Under the pieces are notes generated by a model, which was not told the DNA's origin, ran no database searches, and was given only the letters and a program-made list of their open reading frames with translations. This document shows positions 1 to 12,960 of a stretch of 64,000 nt of DNA, piece after piece; position 1 is the stretch's first letter, and each line of letters begins with the position of its first letter. This DNA is from Solenopsis invicta (taxonomy: Eukaryota; Arthropoda; Insecta; Hymenoptera; Formicidae): positions 5,137,501-5,201,500 of the forward strand of contig NC_052669.1 of the NCBI RefSeq assembly GCF_016802725.1. The letters are read 5' to 3'. Position numbers and translations under genes: made by a program.

Positions 1-3000
1 CAAACTTCATTAGCAATGATATTGCGAAGAAGGTAACAAAGGCGCGCGGTAGAACGATCTGCATATCCTCGGTACACTTTGAACCGAATCTCGAAGTGCT
101 GTTCCGCACAAGAGCCGTTGTTAAAGTATAGTAACCTCCGGCAAGCTCCGTTATGCAAATCGGAGCGCGTTACATATGGCAGCGCATGCAGAAACCACTT
201 CCTGCGACGTACGCGTGTAAATTCCACGACGTTCCTCATCGTCGTCGCGATCTAACTCGTACTTCTTTTTATCCTTCGAACTGAATCCTCCCTCGCTTTG
301 TTTGACAATAGGGTCTGTTTGCCCTTTACGAACATATACATTTTTGCTCTCACGAAAGAGAAACGTTCGTGAATTTATTGTTTGCGCAAACTTCCATTAT
401 CTTTGACCGAGTATGCTGACGATATTTATTTTTCTTTACAACTTATTTTCTTGCTTGCAACGTTGTTGTCAAGTCAACCACAAGCCACAGAAAAATAGTT
501 TTTTTCTTTTACGAAGAACAGATTGGAATAATAGAGTATAAATGTTTTGGAAATTGAAAAATAGTTTCGCACACACGCGTGTCTCGAATTCAAACTAAGT
601 TTGACATATAAAGTAATCTTTATTTTTACATATTGTTTACGCGTTTGAAATATATGTATTGCACTGGGAATAAGATTTGCATTCTGCGTGATGTTACAAC
701 ACGTATATATATTTTTGCGTCATGAACCTGACGAGTTGTGTTCGTTGCCATTTATTCACTCATTAACACCTATTGTACCGCGCTCTAAAATTAATTTTAT
801 TTCATTATCTTATATTTTCGTATTATGCAAATAATTAGCATTCTCATGTCGCTTATTAATTTTTATTTTATTACCAAACAAATTATTTTGAAACCCGCAA
901 TTCACCATTTGTCCATTTTATCTGACTACCGTCATCGTGACAGCATTTCTAAAGGAAGTGTATTTACGAACGGGGGAGAAAGGAATCGATGAAGAATTCA
1001 TGGAGGAGAAATCCTTTTTCACGAATACACGTGACCAACATGCAGGCTATTCTGTCATTTTTAAAGAGGGCACAACGAAATTCCACAACTTCCGGGCGAC
1101 AGCAGTGACACCGACGTTTTCTTCGTTATCCACAATTTCCCCTCGATGTCGGAAAAACGAGTCACCCTCAACAAGCTGTCAGACGAAATTACATTTAACA
1201 TCGCAAAGGGCGCCCCTCCCCCCCATCGTAATCCCCTCGCGAAAGATTCCTTTGCGGATCCCTTCGCATTCCTGAGTTCTTCTCTCTTTTTTTCATTGCG
1301 GATCTTTCATCTACCTTATACACGAACTGCTCAGTTCATGGCGTCTATCAAATCTCCAAAAATTAATCTAATACTAATACATAAAGTTTTTTTCAAATGT
1401 GTTCACAATTATTTGTTATTATTTAAACTGTTAAAATGTCATTTTGAGTATATTTTGAAGCTTTTCCTTATGTAAATTAAAATTGCAATATAATTGAACA
1501 AGAAATTATTTCTCAACAAAAACATAAGAAAAACACATTTACAAGAATGAATCAGAGAAACGTTCTCTGTTATAATTGGCAATAATATAATAAAAGCGTA
1601 ACTGTATAATATTTAGTATTGATAATGGAAGAAATTTTCTCGTGTTAAATTTTTATCAAAAAGAATCAATTTTTGATACATTCGTCAAATGCAATAATAA
1701 AATGTACTTTAAATCTATCTTTTACGCTATTCTCATTCTCTTAAAAAACTCGAAACCCTGAGATCGTAGGAAAAAAGGCACTTTCCCTACCGTAATAATG
1801 CAACCCAGTGACACCGTCGTGCTACTTCGCAACGCTGCTCACAAGAGCCGGCATTAGAATATTAGGTGGTGATATTAGACGACGGGTGAATGCGAGTAGC
1901 GTCACGAGCGTGGCCAGCCGACGAGGAAAACAGTGAAGCGTCCCTGCACTTGTAGCGAAATTGCTCGTAGATATATCCGCGGCAACGTGCCGCTGTTGCG
2001 TTCTCCTTCTCCGCCTCTTCATGGCGGAAGTTGCGGCGCGTGCAATACGCGGATGCACGCATACACGGCAAGAACCGCAAGAATTGCCAAGAGATGGGCG
2101 AAGTGGGAGCAAACGGTTCTCCGGAAGCAAGGATCCGGTGAAATCCGCAGCCCTATTCTGGATCTACACGACGATGTGCATTTGTCTCTCGCGGACAGTT
2201 ACTACCGTGAACAAACGTACAGAATTAAAATAACGTTAAGAGTATTTTGATACATGGATACATGTATCATTTTCGCCCTTTTTGTAAAATTCGATAAATT
2301 AATAGGATTTTGAATATTTCTCGAATATAGAAAAAAAATTTTTATCAAATTAATTTCAATAATACGCGCGGACAAACTCTTCTTTTAAAATATATTCTCT
2401 GTAGCATTAATCATTAGGATTGTTATCATCATTATTAAGTCGATCGATGTACTCCATAATATAGCTTATTATTGCATTCTGCTTATTCATATAATATTGC
2501 GTAATGTAACGTATTACGTTTTTAATAAAATATCCAATTTCGTAATTCGTATTTTTCATGTAATCATCCTCCGCAAATTAACCAATTATTATTTCATGGA
2601 CGAGTCCTCGCGGCAAATTGCAATTTCTAGTCGAAAGTTTCAAAAGTGAAATTGTAAAGGAAACAGGAATATCGAAGCTTGGTAGAGCAGTCTTGGGACA
2701 AATTCACGAAACTGCAACAGTTATCTGATTTCCACGATTCCGGCGCGGTGGATTCACACACGCCGATACGTACGGGCACACGATGCTAAAAGCCTGTGTA
2801 CGTGTTTAGCGGTAACCGCCCTTTGCAAGAGCTAAGCACGACAATGGGCAATATGACTATAACCATCTTGGGCAGAATAGTAAACGGACGAAGCGTGTAT
2901 TTCTGATTTCGGTCGGACGGCAGTGGGAATCCTATTCTACACGTCACTATTACCACCGTGCGCAAATAATAGTTAATTCGGGCGAATTGTTATTGGTCGC

Positions 3001-3221
3001 TTTCATAGAAATACAAAATGTGAATACAAACAGAATAACGTAGTTGCTCTAGTCGATGCCGTTATCACCGTATTGTCATGTATCGCCGTTACCATTATGG
3101 CATTATGTTTCTCTGAATATAGTATGTTATACGAGTAGAGCAAATCGATAGATACATCGAGAGTAACAAGATCGGGTTTCTCAAATAGTTTGATCGCACA
3201 AGCAATGTATATACTGATGAT
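1..3221. other. Non-coding stretch, upstream intron or intergenic
   Basis: Mostly AT-rich sequence with a GC-rich patch at about 1880-2230, where overlapping frames of 70-105 codons occur on both strands. None resembles a known protein, and I saw no EF-hand coding sequence. A smaller mixed-composition patch at 940-1290 also lacks a recognisable gene. Confidence 0.5.
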
Positions 3222-3483
3222 TACGTGAAATAGAACAAGTTTGCTCAAGTGTCTAAAAATTTAGCTGCATACAGATCTGAAGAAAATAACTGCTGGGCAA
3301 TATAATTATCAACATAATTATATAAGAATGTTCAACTATGGTGAACAAGGCTGCAAAATGTTTTGGCATTCTAGCAACTAATTTTACTATCTTACACAAT
3401 TATTTTGATGGCTCAACAAAATTATTTTCAGATCTGTATTCAGCTAAATTTTTAAACACTTTACAAAACCGTTCTTCCAGGTA
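3222..3483. mobile_element. Inverted-repeat element, family A copy 1 (complete, about 260 bp)
   Basis: The left end carries tctaaaaatttagctgcata followed by cagatctga; the right end carries the reverse complement (tcagatctgtattcagctaa then attttt). Outer ends read taGAACaag on the left and the complement of ccGTTCttc on the right. No coding capacity. It belongs to the same family as the copies at 10933, 22996, 34110 and 52335, which share the ends but differ in the middle. This is the pattern of a non-autonomous DNA transposon (MITE). Confidence 0.75.
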
Positions 3484-4904
3484 TCTCTATATAAATATCT
3501 AAATAAATAAAACCACTTCTATTTTAATGTAAAAATTGAAAGTATTCTTGTAGAAAATACTTTCTAAAAATGTCTTACATTTTGTTGCAATTTCCCGAAA
3601 ATTGTCTTTCAGAGACAGAGACGTGTTTAAAAATTTTTTTTCACAGATGAAATAAATTTATGTAATTTTATTTTACAGTTCTTTAAATAAATCGACTAAT
3701 TTATACAAATTACGAGTACCGCAATTTGGGAGAGAGGAGGATAAAACTGTAACTTAGAATTATCCGATGGCTGTCGAGTTTCGAAGGTGGGGAATATCTT
3801 GCGGTGGTTTCCCGCGAAACTTGCGGTGACTGTTGTTTGTCTCGCTATTTGCATGAACGCCGCGTACGCTCGCGGAGTACGTACGTACATCATGTCGTTG
3901 CCCACGTTGACTACCGTTGACATCCCATCGCAACGCCCTGCTGCGAACGATATGACTTACAAACTAGAGCTGCGCTAGAGAACTTACGTTTTGTTAGATG
4001 ACGACCATCTTGTATCATAGCTCTGCCGCTACGTTATGTTGGCGACTAAAGCCTGCGAAAGTGCCGACCACGCATTTCGCGCCTCGAAATATAAGAGGCT
4101 GCAAATGCCTCTCTCGTGTTTGCACTCGGAAAGTTTATTATAGCTATGATAATCGTGCGTATCGCGCCATGAAAACTTTTCGCCGTGAAATGTGAAAACG
4201 CAGACTGAGATATCTAAAATCGAATTAACGCGACGATAAAGATACTAAAAATTTGTAGAAAATATAGACGAATGAGAGAAAGTAGCACTAAAAGATATTC
4301 TAGTTAGTGTAATTGGAAGATTTGCATTCCATATGATCTCACGAGAGGAGCATTATTCATTTTTTATTTCTTTCATTATTCATTTTCACTGTGGTATCTG
4401 TAATTCCGATTAGATTTTAACGTAGCATTGATTTCTATATTACATAGAAATTTTAGCGCAGATACTTAAGATATAGATATTTTAAAATTAATTTTACGCT
4501 GGTGGGAGGACTAGCTAGAAGTGGCAAATGATGCTTATTTTTACAATGCGTGCGTAAAATTTCAGCTCTGTCTCTCCATTTTTGTTTAACTTTTTTATCG
4601 CTGATACGGAATAACACAAGCGTCGCAATGTTTCAACTGTAAAGAAATTTCATAACTCACCAGACCGATGCGCAACAGCGGAGTTGTAACACAGCTACAT
4701 TAATCTGTAAAGTACATATAAATCCCAATTATAATTAGCGTCCAAAATAATTTTGTTTTATTTATATTAACTTAAAAAAGTCGTAATTTTTTTAAGATAA
4801 ATTATTCAAAACAATTATAATAAAATTATCAGATTTAATATTTTATTTGTAAATTAAACCTGATCGATAGAACAAAGAAATATTTTTTATAAAAATGTAT
4901 TTTT
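3484..4904. other. AT-rich non-coding stretch
   Basis: No gene recognised. A mixed-composition patch at about 3720-4200 holds short frames on both strands without similarity to anything I know. A 40 bp segment near 4481-4520 (atattttaaaattaatttta, then a ctggtgggagga-like tail) recurs in direct orientation near 8872-8912, just beyond the foldback element. Confidence 0.45.
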
Positions 4905-4973
4905 TCTTTCAACTGTTTTCTGCATAGATAATTTTTTAATTTAGAAAAAAAGTTAAAAAATTAACTATTCTTT

Positions 4974-5320
4974 CCAGACAGCACACAATATTTCTGATAA
5001 ATATTTATTATTATTTACATTTATTATAAAATATTTTATAAATATTTTATGTACACAGAAAAAAAAATCATTAAAATCTTTACCCAAAATGTTAATAAAA
5101 TATGGACTGCATATTTTACATTTATGATAAGTAAAAAGATTTATAAAATATTTATAATATTTTATACACATTTTATAAATATTTTTACGATGTTTATGAT
5201 AAATCTTTATAAACTAAGGTTTAAATGTTTGTAAAATAATTTCGCAAATATTTATAAAATGTTCAAATAATTATCATAAATATTATATTTTGTAAATCTT
5301 TTATATTTTATATTATCTGG
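4974..5320. repeat. AT-rich TIR block in the left foldback arm
   Basis: A 347 bp AT-rich block starts with CCAGACAGCACACAATAT and ends with tattatctgg, a shortened inverse of the start. It matches, in inverted orientation, the block at 8135-8510. It may be a MITE that was already present when the arms were duplicated. The inner end has lost about 8 bp relative to the right-arm copy. Confidence 0.7.
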
Positions 5321-8134
5321 ATTACTTCAATCCTATTACAATGACGTGGAGATTTACATTTACCGTGGTGATAAACAAAGAGTGAACAACAAACTCAGAT
5401 ACGTAGGAAACATCGAGAAAATAAAATAAGTCAAATATCTCACCCAAGGGTTGCTCCGCCGTCACCTGATGCCATCCTGGCCGCCTCCTCCTCTCGTCTC
5501 ACTGCCGTTGTACATCCGTGGCACTCACTAAAACACTGATCACTCGCAAAAGTAAGGTTAACATTCGCGCGTACATTAATTACTGCAACGCAACAATCAC
5601 CCGGCACTTCGCGCGACGTCGACGAAACAATAACGCCGAATGTGCGGATTGTGCGTAGCTACAACTCTTTCGGTAGCCGCGAAATTGGCCTGAACGACGC
5701 GATTGCCGACGAACGACGGAAGCTTCAGAGCGACGTAAACTTTTCGAAGGTCGCGCAAACAATGTATTCACATTCCAGCTATCGCAACGACGCTTTTACG
5801 AGCTAAGACGAGAAGCGTTCGCCAGTCGGGACGCGATGTTTTTCTGAGGTTGCGCCATAACCTTGTCGACCGCTCGCGCGTAGACTAATTACCGCAACAC
5901 GACGATCACCCGGCACTCCGCACGGCACCGATATCACTGCCAGTGGCACGCGAGGCGACGAAAGAGTAACGCGGTATGTGCGTAGCTATAATCAACTCTT
6001 TTGGCAACCGTGAAATGCCGCGAAATCGGCCTGATGAACGACACGACGGACGACGACGAGCTCCAGTCGCTCCAGAGCAACGGAAATTTTTTGAAGGCGC
6101 AAATAACTTTATACGCCACCTGTCGCAGGCTACCCCTTTCATCGATAATCGATTACGATTATCTGTTACGATTATCGATTGTTCTAAGACGCGAGCGTAC
6201 GCGATAGATTTTAGGAGTGTGCACACGACGCGACGAAACAATGACGGCGGAATGTGCGGTGCGTAGTCACACTTTCGGAAGATCACGCAGATATTTTCGA
6301 CAACTATCAATATCACAACGACCCTTACAGGCTAAGGCGAGAGGCGTCTGCCCGTTGGTACGCGATGTTTTTCTGTGGATGCGTCATAACCTTACCGACC
6401 GCTCGCGAGTAAACACCATAACGCGACGATCACCCGGCAGACCCGGCACTTCGCGCGACACCGCGATATCACTAGCACGCTACGCGACGAAAGAATGATA
6501 CGAAATATGCAGATTGTGCGTAGCCACAACTCTTTCGGTTCTACTCGCAGTCTCGCAAAGTCGAGAAGCGTCCGCCCGTCGGAACGCGATGTTCTGAGGT
6601 TGCGCCATAACCTTACCCTTACCGCGTAGACTAATTACCGCAACGCGACGTTCACCCGGCACTTCGCACTACACCGCAGTATCACTGGCACGCGACGCAA
6701 CGAAACAATAACGCGGAATGTGCGGATTGTACGCAGCCGCAACTTTTTCAGCAACCGCGAAATCAGCTTGAACGACACGACGACCGTCGGGCTCCGGAGC
6801 GACGGAAACTTTTCGGAGATCACGCAGATAATTACACAGTTACACATGCCACCTATCACCGGGCGCACGACCACCGATATCACTGGCAGTGGCGACGAAA
6901 GAATAACACGGTATGTGCGTATTGTGCGTAGCCGCTCCTCCCCAGCCGCGAAATCAGCCTGAACGACGCGATGCGACGGATGACGAACGACGAGCTCTAA
7001 CAGAACAATGGAAACTTTTTGGAGGAACAAGCAGATAATTTTATGCGCCACCTATCGCGGAACACTTGTACATAAAAATGACTGCGTCTTAGGACGATCG
7101 ACAATCGTAATCGATAATCGATTATTGATGGTAGGGTTATTCCGCGACAGGTGGCGCATAAAATTATGTGCGCGTCCCTCCAAAAAGTTTTCGTTGCTCT
7201 GCAGCTCGTCGTTCATCTTCCGTCCGTCGCATTGTTCAGACCGATTTCGTGGTGTACTTCGCGGCTGCCAAGAGTGCAAGAGTTATGGCTACGCACATAT
7301 CGCATTATTCTTTCGTCGCCTCGCGTGCCAGTGATATCGGTGTCGTACGGAGTGCCCGGTGATCGTCGCGTTGCGGCAGTTACGCGCGAACAGTCGGCAA
7401 GGTTATGGCGCAACCTCAGAAGGATATTGCATTCCGACGGACAGACGGCTCTCGACTTTGCGAGATTGCGAGTTCTGAAAGAGTTGTGGTTACGCACAAT
7501 CCGCACATTCCGCGTTATTGTTTCGTCGCGTCGCGTGCCAGTAATATCGGTGTCGTGCGAAGTGCCGGGTGCGGTAATTAGTTTACGCGCGAGCAGTCGG
7601 TAAGGTTATGGCGCAACCTCAGGACATCACCGTTCCAACGGGTGGACGCCTCTCGTCTTAGCTCGTAAGGGTCCTTGCGATAGTTGGAACGTAAGTTACT
7701 TATTTGCGCGATCTTCGGAAAGTTTTCATCGTCTGTCGACCGTCGCATCGTTCAGACCGATTTTGCGGCTGCGAAAGAGTCGTGGTTACGCACAATTCGC
7801 ACATTCCACCGTTATTGTTTCGTCGCGTCGCATGTCAGTGATATCGGTATCGTGCGGAGGTCCGAGTCATCGTCGCGTTGCGGTAATTAGTGTACGTAAC
7901 CTTATTCTCGCGAGTGACCAGTGTTTTGAGTGCCATGGATGTGCAACGGTGGTGGGACGAGAAGAAAGGAGAGGAGGAGGTGGCCAGGTTGGCATCAGGC
8001 GACGGCGAAGAAACTCATTGGTGAGATTTACGACTTATTTCATTGTTTCCTACGTATCTGAGTTTGTTATTCATTCTCTGTTTATCAACACGATAAATCT
8101 AAACTCTATGTTATCGTAATAGGATTGGAGTAAT

Positions 8135-8510
8135 CCAGACGGCACACAATATAAAATATAAAAAATTTACAAAATATCATATTTATGAAATTTATTTGAA
8201 TATTTTATAAATATTTACGAAATTATTTCACAAACATTTTGATCTTAAAATTCTTAGATTGAACAGCTTATAAAGATTTATCATGAATATCGTATAAAAA
8301 TATTTACAAAATAGATATAAAATATAAATATTTTATAAATCTTTTTACTTACCATAAATGTAAAATATGTAGTCTATATTTTAATAACATTTTGGATAAA
8401 GATTTTATGATTTCTTTCCTTTGAGTATATAAAATATTCATAAAATATTTTATAATATATGAAATGTAAATAATAACAAATATTTATCAGAAATATTGTG
8501 TGCTGTCTGG
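8135..8510. repeat. AT-rich TIR block in the right foldback arm
   Basis: A 376 bp block with both ends intact: CCAGACGGCACACAATAT at 8135 and its near-perfect inverse ATATTGTGTGCTGTCTGG ending at 8510. It is the mirror partner of 4974-5320 and preserves both terminal inverted repeats, so this copy best defines the unit. Confidence 0.75.
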
Positions 8511-8570
8511 GAAGAAATTTAATTTATTAATTTTTGTCCTCAGTTAAAAAATTATCTATGCAAAGAAGAA

Positions 8571-8669
8571 AATATATATTACAGAACTTGGAAGTCTAAT
8601 TTTTTATGATACTCTTCTCTCTTGTAAACCAATCGCGGGCCGTCTTCTAAGTTCTGTAATAAATATATT
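8571..8669. repeat. Short hairpin element abutting the foldback element
   Basis: The arms ttacagaacttggaag (8579-8594) and cttctaagttctgtaa (8644-8659) are inverse complements with one mismatch, flanked by AT-rich extensions that also pair. About 95 bp and non-coding; probably a tiny MITE. Confidence 0.55.
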
Positions 8670-9447
8670 TTTGATTTATTTTCATTATTTCTTATGAAGC
8701 ACCTGTAGATCTACTGTATTTGTTTATTCATTTATATAATAAATATTCTTTTTGTTGGAGGGGGCTACCTGAATGTTATGTCAGCCTCACCTAGTTCTTT
8801 TAAATTTTCTACCAAACGGTTCGAGAACCTAATTTCAGATTTTAGCACCAAATTAACACTTAATTTTGAAATATTTTAAAATTAATTTTATGTTGATGGG
8901 AGGGAGATGGCTACCTTAATAGGAGAGGGGGGGGGGAAGAATTTTTAGAAAAGTTGTAAAAGAATATTTCGAATTTTTTAACGGGGTTTTTAATATTTTT
9001 TTAAAATATGATGTCGAGAACGTTTTGGAAAATAACTCTAATATTGTCACTGCCCATCGATATTAATCCGTTATTGTTAATTAATCGGCCACACAACAAC
9101 CACTCTCGTATAAGCTCGCAACCGCAATGCTCTCTTCGGGGCGACCGCATCGTACATCGTTGGATTCGATCGCTTTAAAATTACAATTAGCGCCTGTAAA
9201 CGGATCCGCTTTGCCTGCGGGCTTTATACAAACTCTCGTACTTTGACCGAGTCGACAGGAACTGCCCTGCAGTGGCTCTTCGGTTTCGTATCTATCCGGT
9301 GTCTAACTGTTACCGCAGGCATTCTCGACTCTCACAGTCGTCTTGTCGAAATTTCCACCCGACGGAAGAAATTATGCTGTTTCGTACATTCGTACTGAAC
9401 ATTGTTTCGCACACTCGTTGTACAATGCGATCTTTGCGAGATTCAGA

Positions 9448-9501
<54 letters not shown>

Positions 9502-10932
9502 GCGCATCGAAGAAATTATATATCACACACGAACTTTGTGAAATAATTGATTTTTTTATATAATTACGATAAAATGTAGATCTAAATGTTTCATCAATTT
9601 TATGATTGTATCTAAAGTAGAGAGATTTAAAATTCATAACACCCTTGTGTGAGAGATAAACGAATTGCACAGGTGTTGAAACTTTGCATTTTGATAAAAT
9701 TTTTATATTTAAATATACAAATGTTACGCAGTGGATTACTATACGATAAAACAATAAAATCAATGTATCATACTAATGTATTATATTTTGCCCAATTTTA
9801 TAATCGCATTATTATCTGCGACTTAATGAATTTTTAGTAAATCGATACGTTACGATGATACGCGGCTTTTATGAACACACAAATAAATCTGAATGCATTT
9901 ATTTATGCTTGGAATAATGTCGAAAATTTTGTTCTCTATAGCGATATGACATTTTGAAAGCATGAAGTGCGAGCGAAAACCGATGCGTTAATTCGGATCA
10001 CGGAGAACCGTTTATAATACGCCACGTACAAATACGAAAAATTAATTTCCTCTGATGTGTAATGCGACACGTAAAATATATTAAATTTAATTAAATATCT
10101 CTGCGAATACGTTTCATACATTAATGAGATATTCTTCCTTTTAGCAGATTGAACACAAATAAATATATCTTATATTTTATTAGATATCTTAAATATACTA
10201 AAATAAACTATTATCGCGTTAAATATAATTTTGGTTGAAATTGGTTATCATCGATACATTTATGAAAAGGTCTTTCATGGTTTTTAAAGTTAAATAGAAT
10301 GTTTCCATCAAAAATAATAGCGTGACTCGGATTTCATCGAATAAACTTTCACGAGAATCAGTATATTGACATTGCGAAAAAACGAAAAATTAAAATTTAA
10401 TCAACTTTTATAATCTAAATCAGATACCTGGTAAACTAGTACAATTATCACGAAAGGCCAAGCTATATCAGAGTCAAGTACTTTTATACTTTATATATAC
10501 CTATACATATATACATTGTATAGACGATAACATTTGCAATTAGAATTCAGAACTTATCAGAAACATACAGTGTGTACAAACAATACTCCTAGTGTAAATG
10601 AATATGGATTATTTAGATTTAAATGAATGATCGTATAATAAGATGGAATAATTAAGATAAAAGTATTTTTCTTGAAGAGAATGAAAAAAAATCACGATAT
10701 TTTTATTATAATAAAGAATTTAAATATATTTATGAGCGAATAATAAAATAACTTTTTAAAAGATGGACAGATATTGCAAGTTAATATTTATCCAAGCTTA
10801 TTATCAAAGAGTATTTCATTACAAGATCTGCGTTATAGTTAATATAAGTTGTGTATTATTTGAGTCTTTCTGTAGAAAAGATTTTATTGTTAGTAAAAAA
10901 ATTAATTTTATATATTATGTAATTTTAGTTTA
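8670..10932. other. Non-coding stretch with a CT microsatellite
   Basis: Mainly AT-rich. It contains a G-run near 8930, a CpG-richer patch at 9090-9420 and the CT tract at 9450-9499. No gene recognised. Confidence 0.5.
9450..9499. repeat. (CT)25 microsatellite
   Basis: Uninterrupted CT dinucleotide tract of 50 bp; it creates false Ser/Leu or Arg/Glu repeat frames on the two strands. Confidence 0.98.
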
Positions 10933-11186
10933 TGCACCGGAAAGAAGAGGATTTGCTAAAGTTTCTAAAAATTTAGTTGAATACAGATCTGAAAATAATT
11001 TTGTTAGGCCATCAAAATAATTATGTTGGACTCTCCAACTGATTGCTAGAATATCAAAATCTTTGCAGCATTACTCATCACACTTGAACATCTGTCATAA
11101 TTATTTCGATGATGTAACAAAATTATTTTCAGATCTGTATCCAGCTAAATGTGTAGATACTTTAGCAAAATCGTTCTTACCGTGCA
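10933..11186. mobile_element. Inverted-repeat element, family A copy 2 (complete, about 254 bp)
   Basis: The left end is tgcaccggaaagaag and the right end reads caaaatcgttcttaccgtgca, its near inverse. Subterminal ttgaatacagatctgaaaat is mirrored by attttcagatctgtatccag. The body is AT-rich and non-coding. With both ends readable, this copy best shows the outer terminus (tgcac...gtgca). Confidence 0.78.
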
Positions 11187-12960
11187 CGTGCTGAAATATT
11201 CCTCACTATTATTCCGGCTCTTCGTGCAAAGTGAACAACCCCAAAGGTTTGCGACTTGCGACACGATTACGTGTGTTCTACACGCGCATAAGATCTTGAG
11301 TGTTCTACGTTTCCCATTGGGCGATAACAACCAGGATCGATGAGGAACGCGGAGCTCGCACGTATCGCCACGGTGCAGAGGATGGTGCGAGCACCACCGA
11401 CCGCACCGCTACCGTGCACGCGCGGCCATTATCGCGCGAACGTAGCAAATCCAAACCGACGAGTCAGCCCATCGTAAACACAGGCACAACCGGCGAGTTT
11501 AATTCGATTAGGACGCGATCATCGGATTGCTCGATCGTCCGGCATCGAATTCCCCCGACGCGCTCGTGCGGTCTCTTCCCTCTTTACCTCTCTTTACCCC
11601 CTTTCCCGATTCTCGCGTGCAACCCTCAGCGTTTGCCTCTCTCGGCCTCTTACGCCTCTACGCGAGCGCACACGTTCGTAGATAGAAACGCACACAGAAT
11701 ATCCCCCGTTCCTCTGTCGCCTCTGTCTATCTACCTGTCCAATTTTATCCTACGAGTCTTGCAACAGCCTGGATACATACGCGGTGCACGGAAAGTACCG
11801 TACTTAAAATTGCATCGAGTATTTTTAAGAAACCCTCGCGTGTTCGGTTAAACGAATTTCTCGGAAGGCACAACGAATTTAATCATTTCTGTTTTATTTT
11901 AAATATTTACGATGTCAAATTTCGCGAAGTCGTTTTACTTGTTACGAGTTAATTATATGTTGCAAATGTATTTTTAATTGCCTACGTGCTTGATTGTAAA
12001 ATCAATCAACTAAATGGAAACGGTATAACTTGTGCTTAGTAATGTTTTAGTGAGACCAAGATGGCAATCGATAACGTTGCCTCGCAGACACCGTGTAGAG
12101 GTACGCACGCATGACTAGGGAGAATTTTGCGGGGTATTGTCGAGAATCCCGATTCTATTCGATTCGATTCGAGTACGTGCGCGCCGAACGAGCCGGAAAC
12201 CGACGTTTGCGCGAACGCGAATTTACCCTACTGTCCGGCCTAATGGCACGGATTTCATTATGCCGGGGTTTGTGCGAATGCAAACTCGAGGAGGGTGGTC
12301 GGGAATGGAAGGGTAGCGTGAACGGTGGGATGGGACAGAGCGTTGTACAGCGACGGCACCAGTCGACGGTCAACCGATTTGGATTGCAAAATTGTTGTCC
12401 TAGCGAATTTGCGACGCCGCGAATGGTACAGCCGGAAATATTATCGCTACACCCATTATCCCCGTCATACGCCGGGATAATGCTAATAAATACCACTAAG
12501 TCGACTTTCGACGCGCGATGGTTTGCGCGATTCGCGACGAGTTAGATGACCGCATCTATTTCGCGATTTGCGAGCATCTATTACCGGATAATATCGCAAT
12601 CGTGTTTGATGTTATCGTGAACGACGGTTATCGGGTATGATTCTGTAGCGTGCGTGAAATGACCAGTGTTAATTTTCTGCCGTTGTTTTCTAAATAACTA
12701 TAATTTATCCTAATCTAACAGACCCTCTCTGAAAATTCGTGCAAACGTTAAGTTAGTCACGCGTAATGCTCTCTGGCATTAATATTTTAGCGCCGCATAA
12801 TAGCGGTATATATAATTATCGTGTTAATATAATTTCTAAATACAAATTTGCGTGCAATTGTTATTGAAATTTAGACTATTCCTAAACATGTTACTATATA
12901 TTAAGTATAATAATCAAAATTTATATTTCAATACATTTTTGCGCAATGTTCAAAAAATCA
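11187..12960. other. Non-coding stretch with a CpG-rich patch (about 11220-11870)
   Basis: The GC-richer patch holds a 183-codon plus frame at 11300-11851 and further frames at 12111-12545. Composition is Arg/Ser/Pro-biased, as expected for chance frames in CpG-rich DNA, and no domain is recognisable. A 9-bp-stem hairpin is at 12453-12481. Confidence 0.4.
12453..12481. repeat. Perfect 9-bp-stem hairpin
   Basis: CATTATCCC and GGGATAATG flank an 11-base loop. It is a short inverted repeat carrying GGGATAA, a motif that also recurs near 62.6 and 63.7 kb. Function unknown. Confidence 0.6.

Larger units (their letters stand above)
4905..8585. mobile_element. Foldback-type element: giant imperfect palindrome with internally repeated arms
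   Basis: The two ends are reverse complements over hundreds of bases. At the outer ends, tgcatagataattttttaa at 4921 is mirrored by ttaaaaaattatctatgca at 8543. Inside that, 5321-5600 is mirrored by about 7860-8134, including aaactcagatacgtaggaaa at 5390. The axis of symmetry is near 7100 (atgcgccacctatcgcgga at about 7043, mirrored by tccgcgacaggtggcgcat at about 7141). Within each arm, CpG-rich modules repeat: gttgcgccataacctt occurs at 5849, 6599 and, diverged, 6378, and its complement at 7399 and 7602. The left arm has extra modules, so the arms are unequal (about 1.7 and 1.0 kb). No transposase frame is present; the open frames inside are mirror images of each other. This resembles Drosophila FB-type elements in structure, not necessarily in ancestry. 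Confidence 0.8.

Noticed and set aside
5934..7890. Numerous frames of 60-150 codons within the foldback element
   Set aside because: They are mirror images of each other on opposite strands, produced by the palindromic repeats, and none resembles a transposase.
11300..11851. 183-codon plus frame
   Set aside because: CpG-rich segment, Arg/Ser/Pro-biased, no domain and no supporting splice structure.
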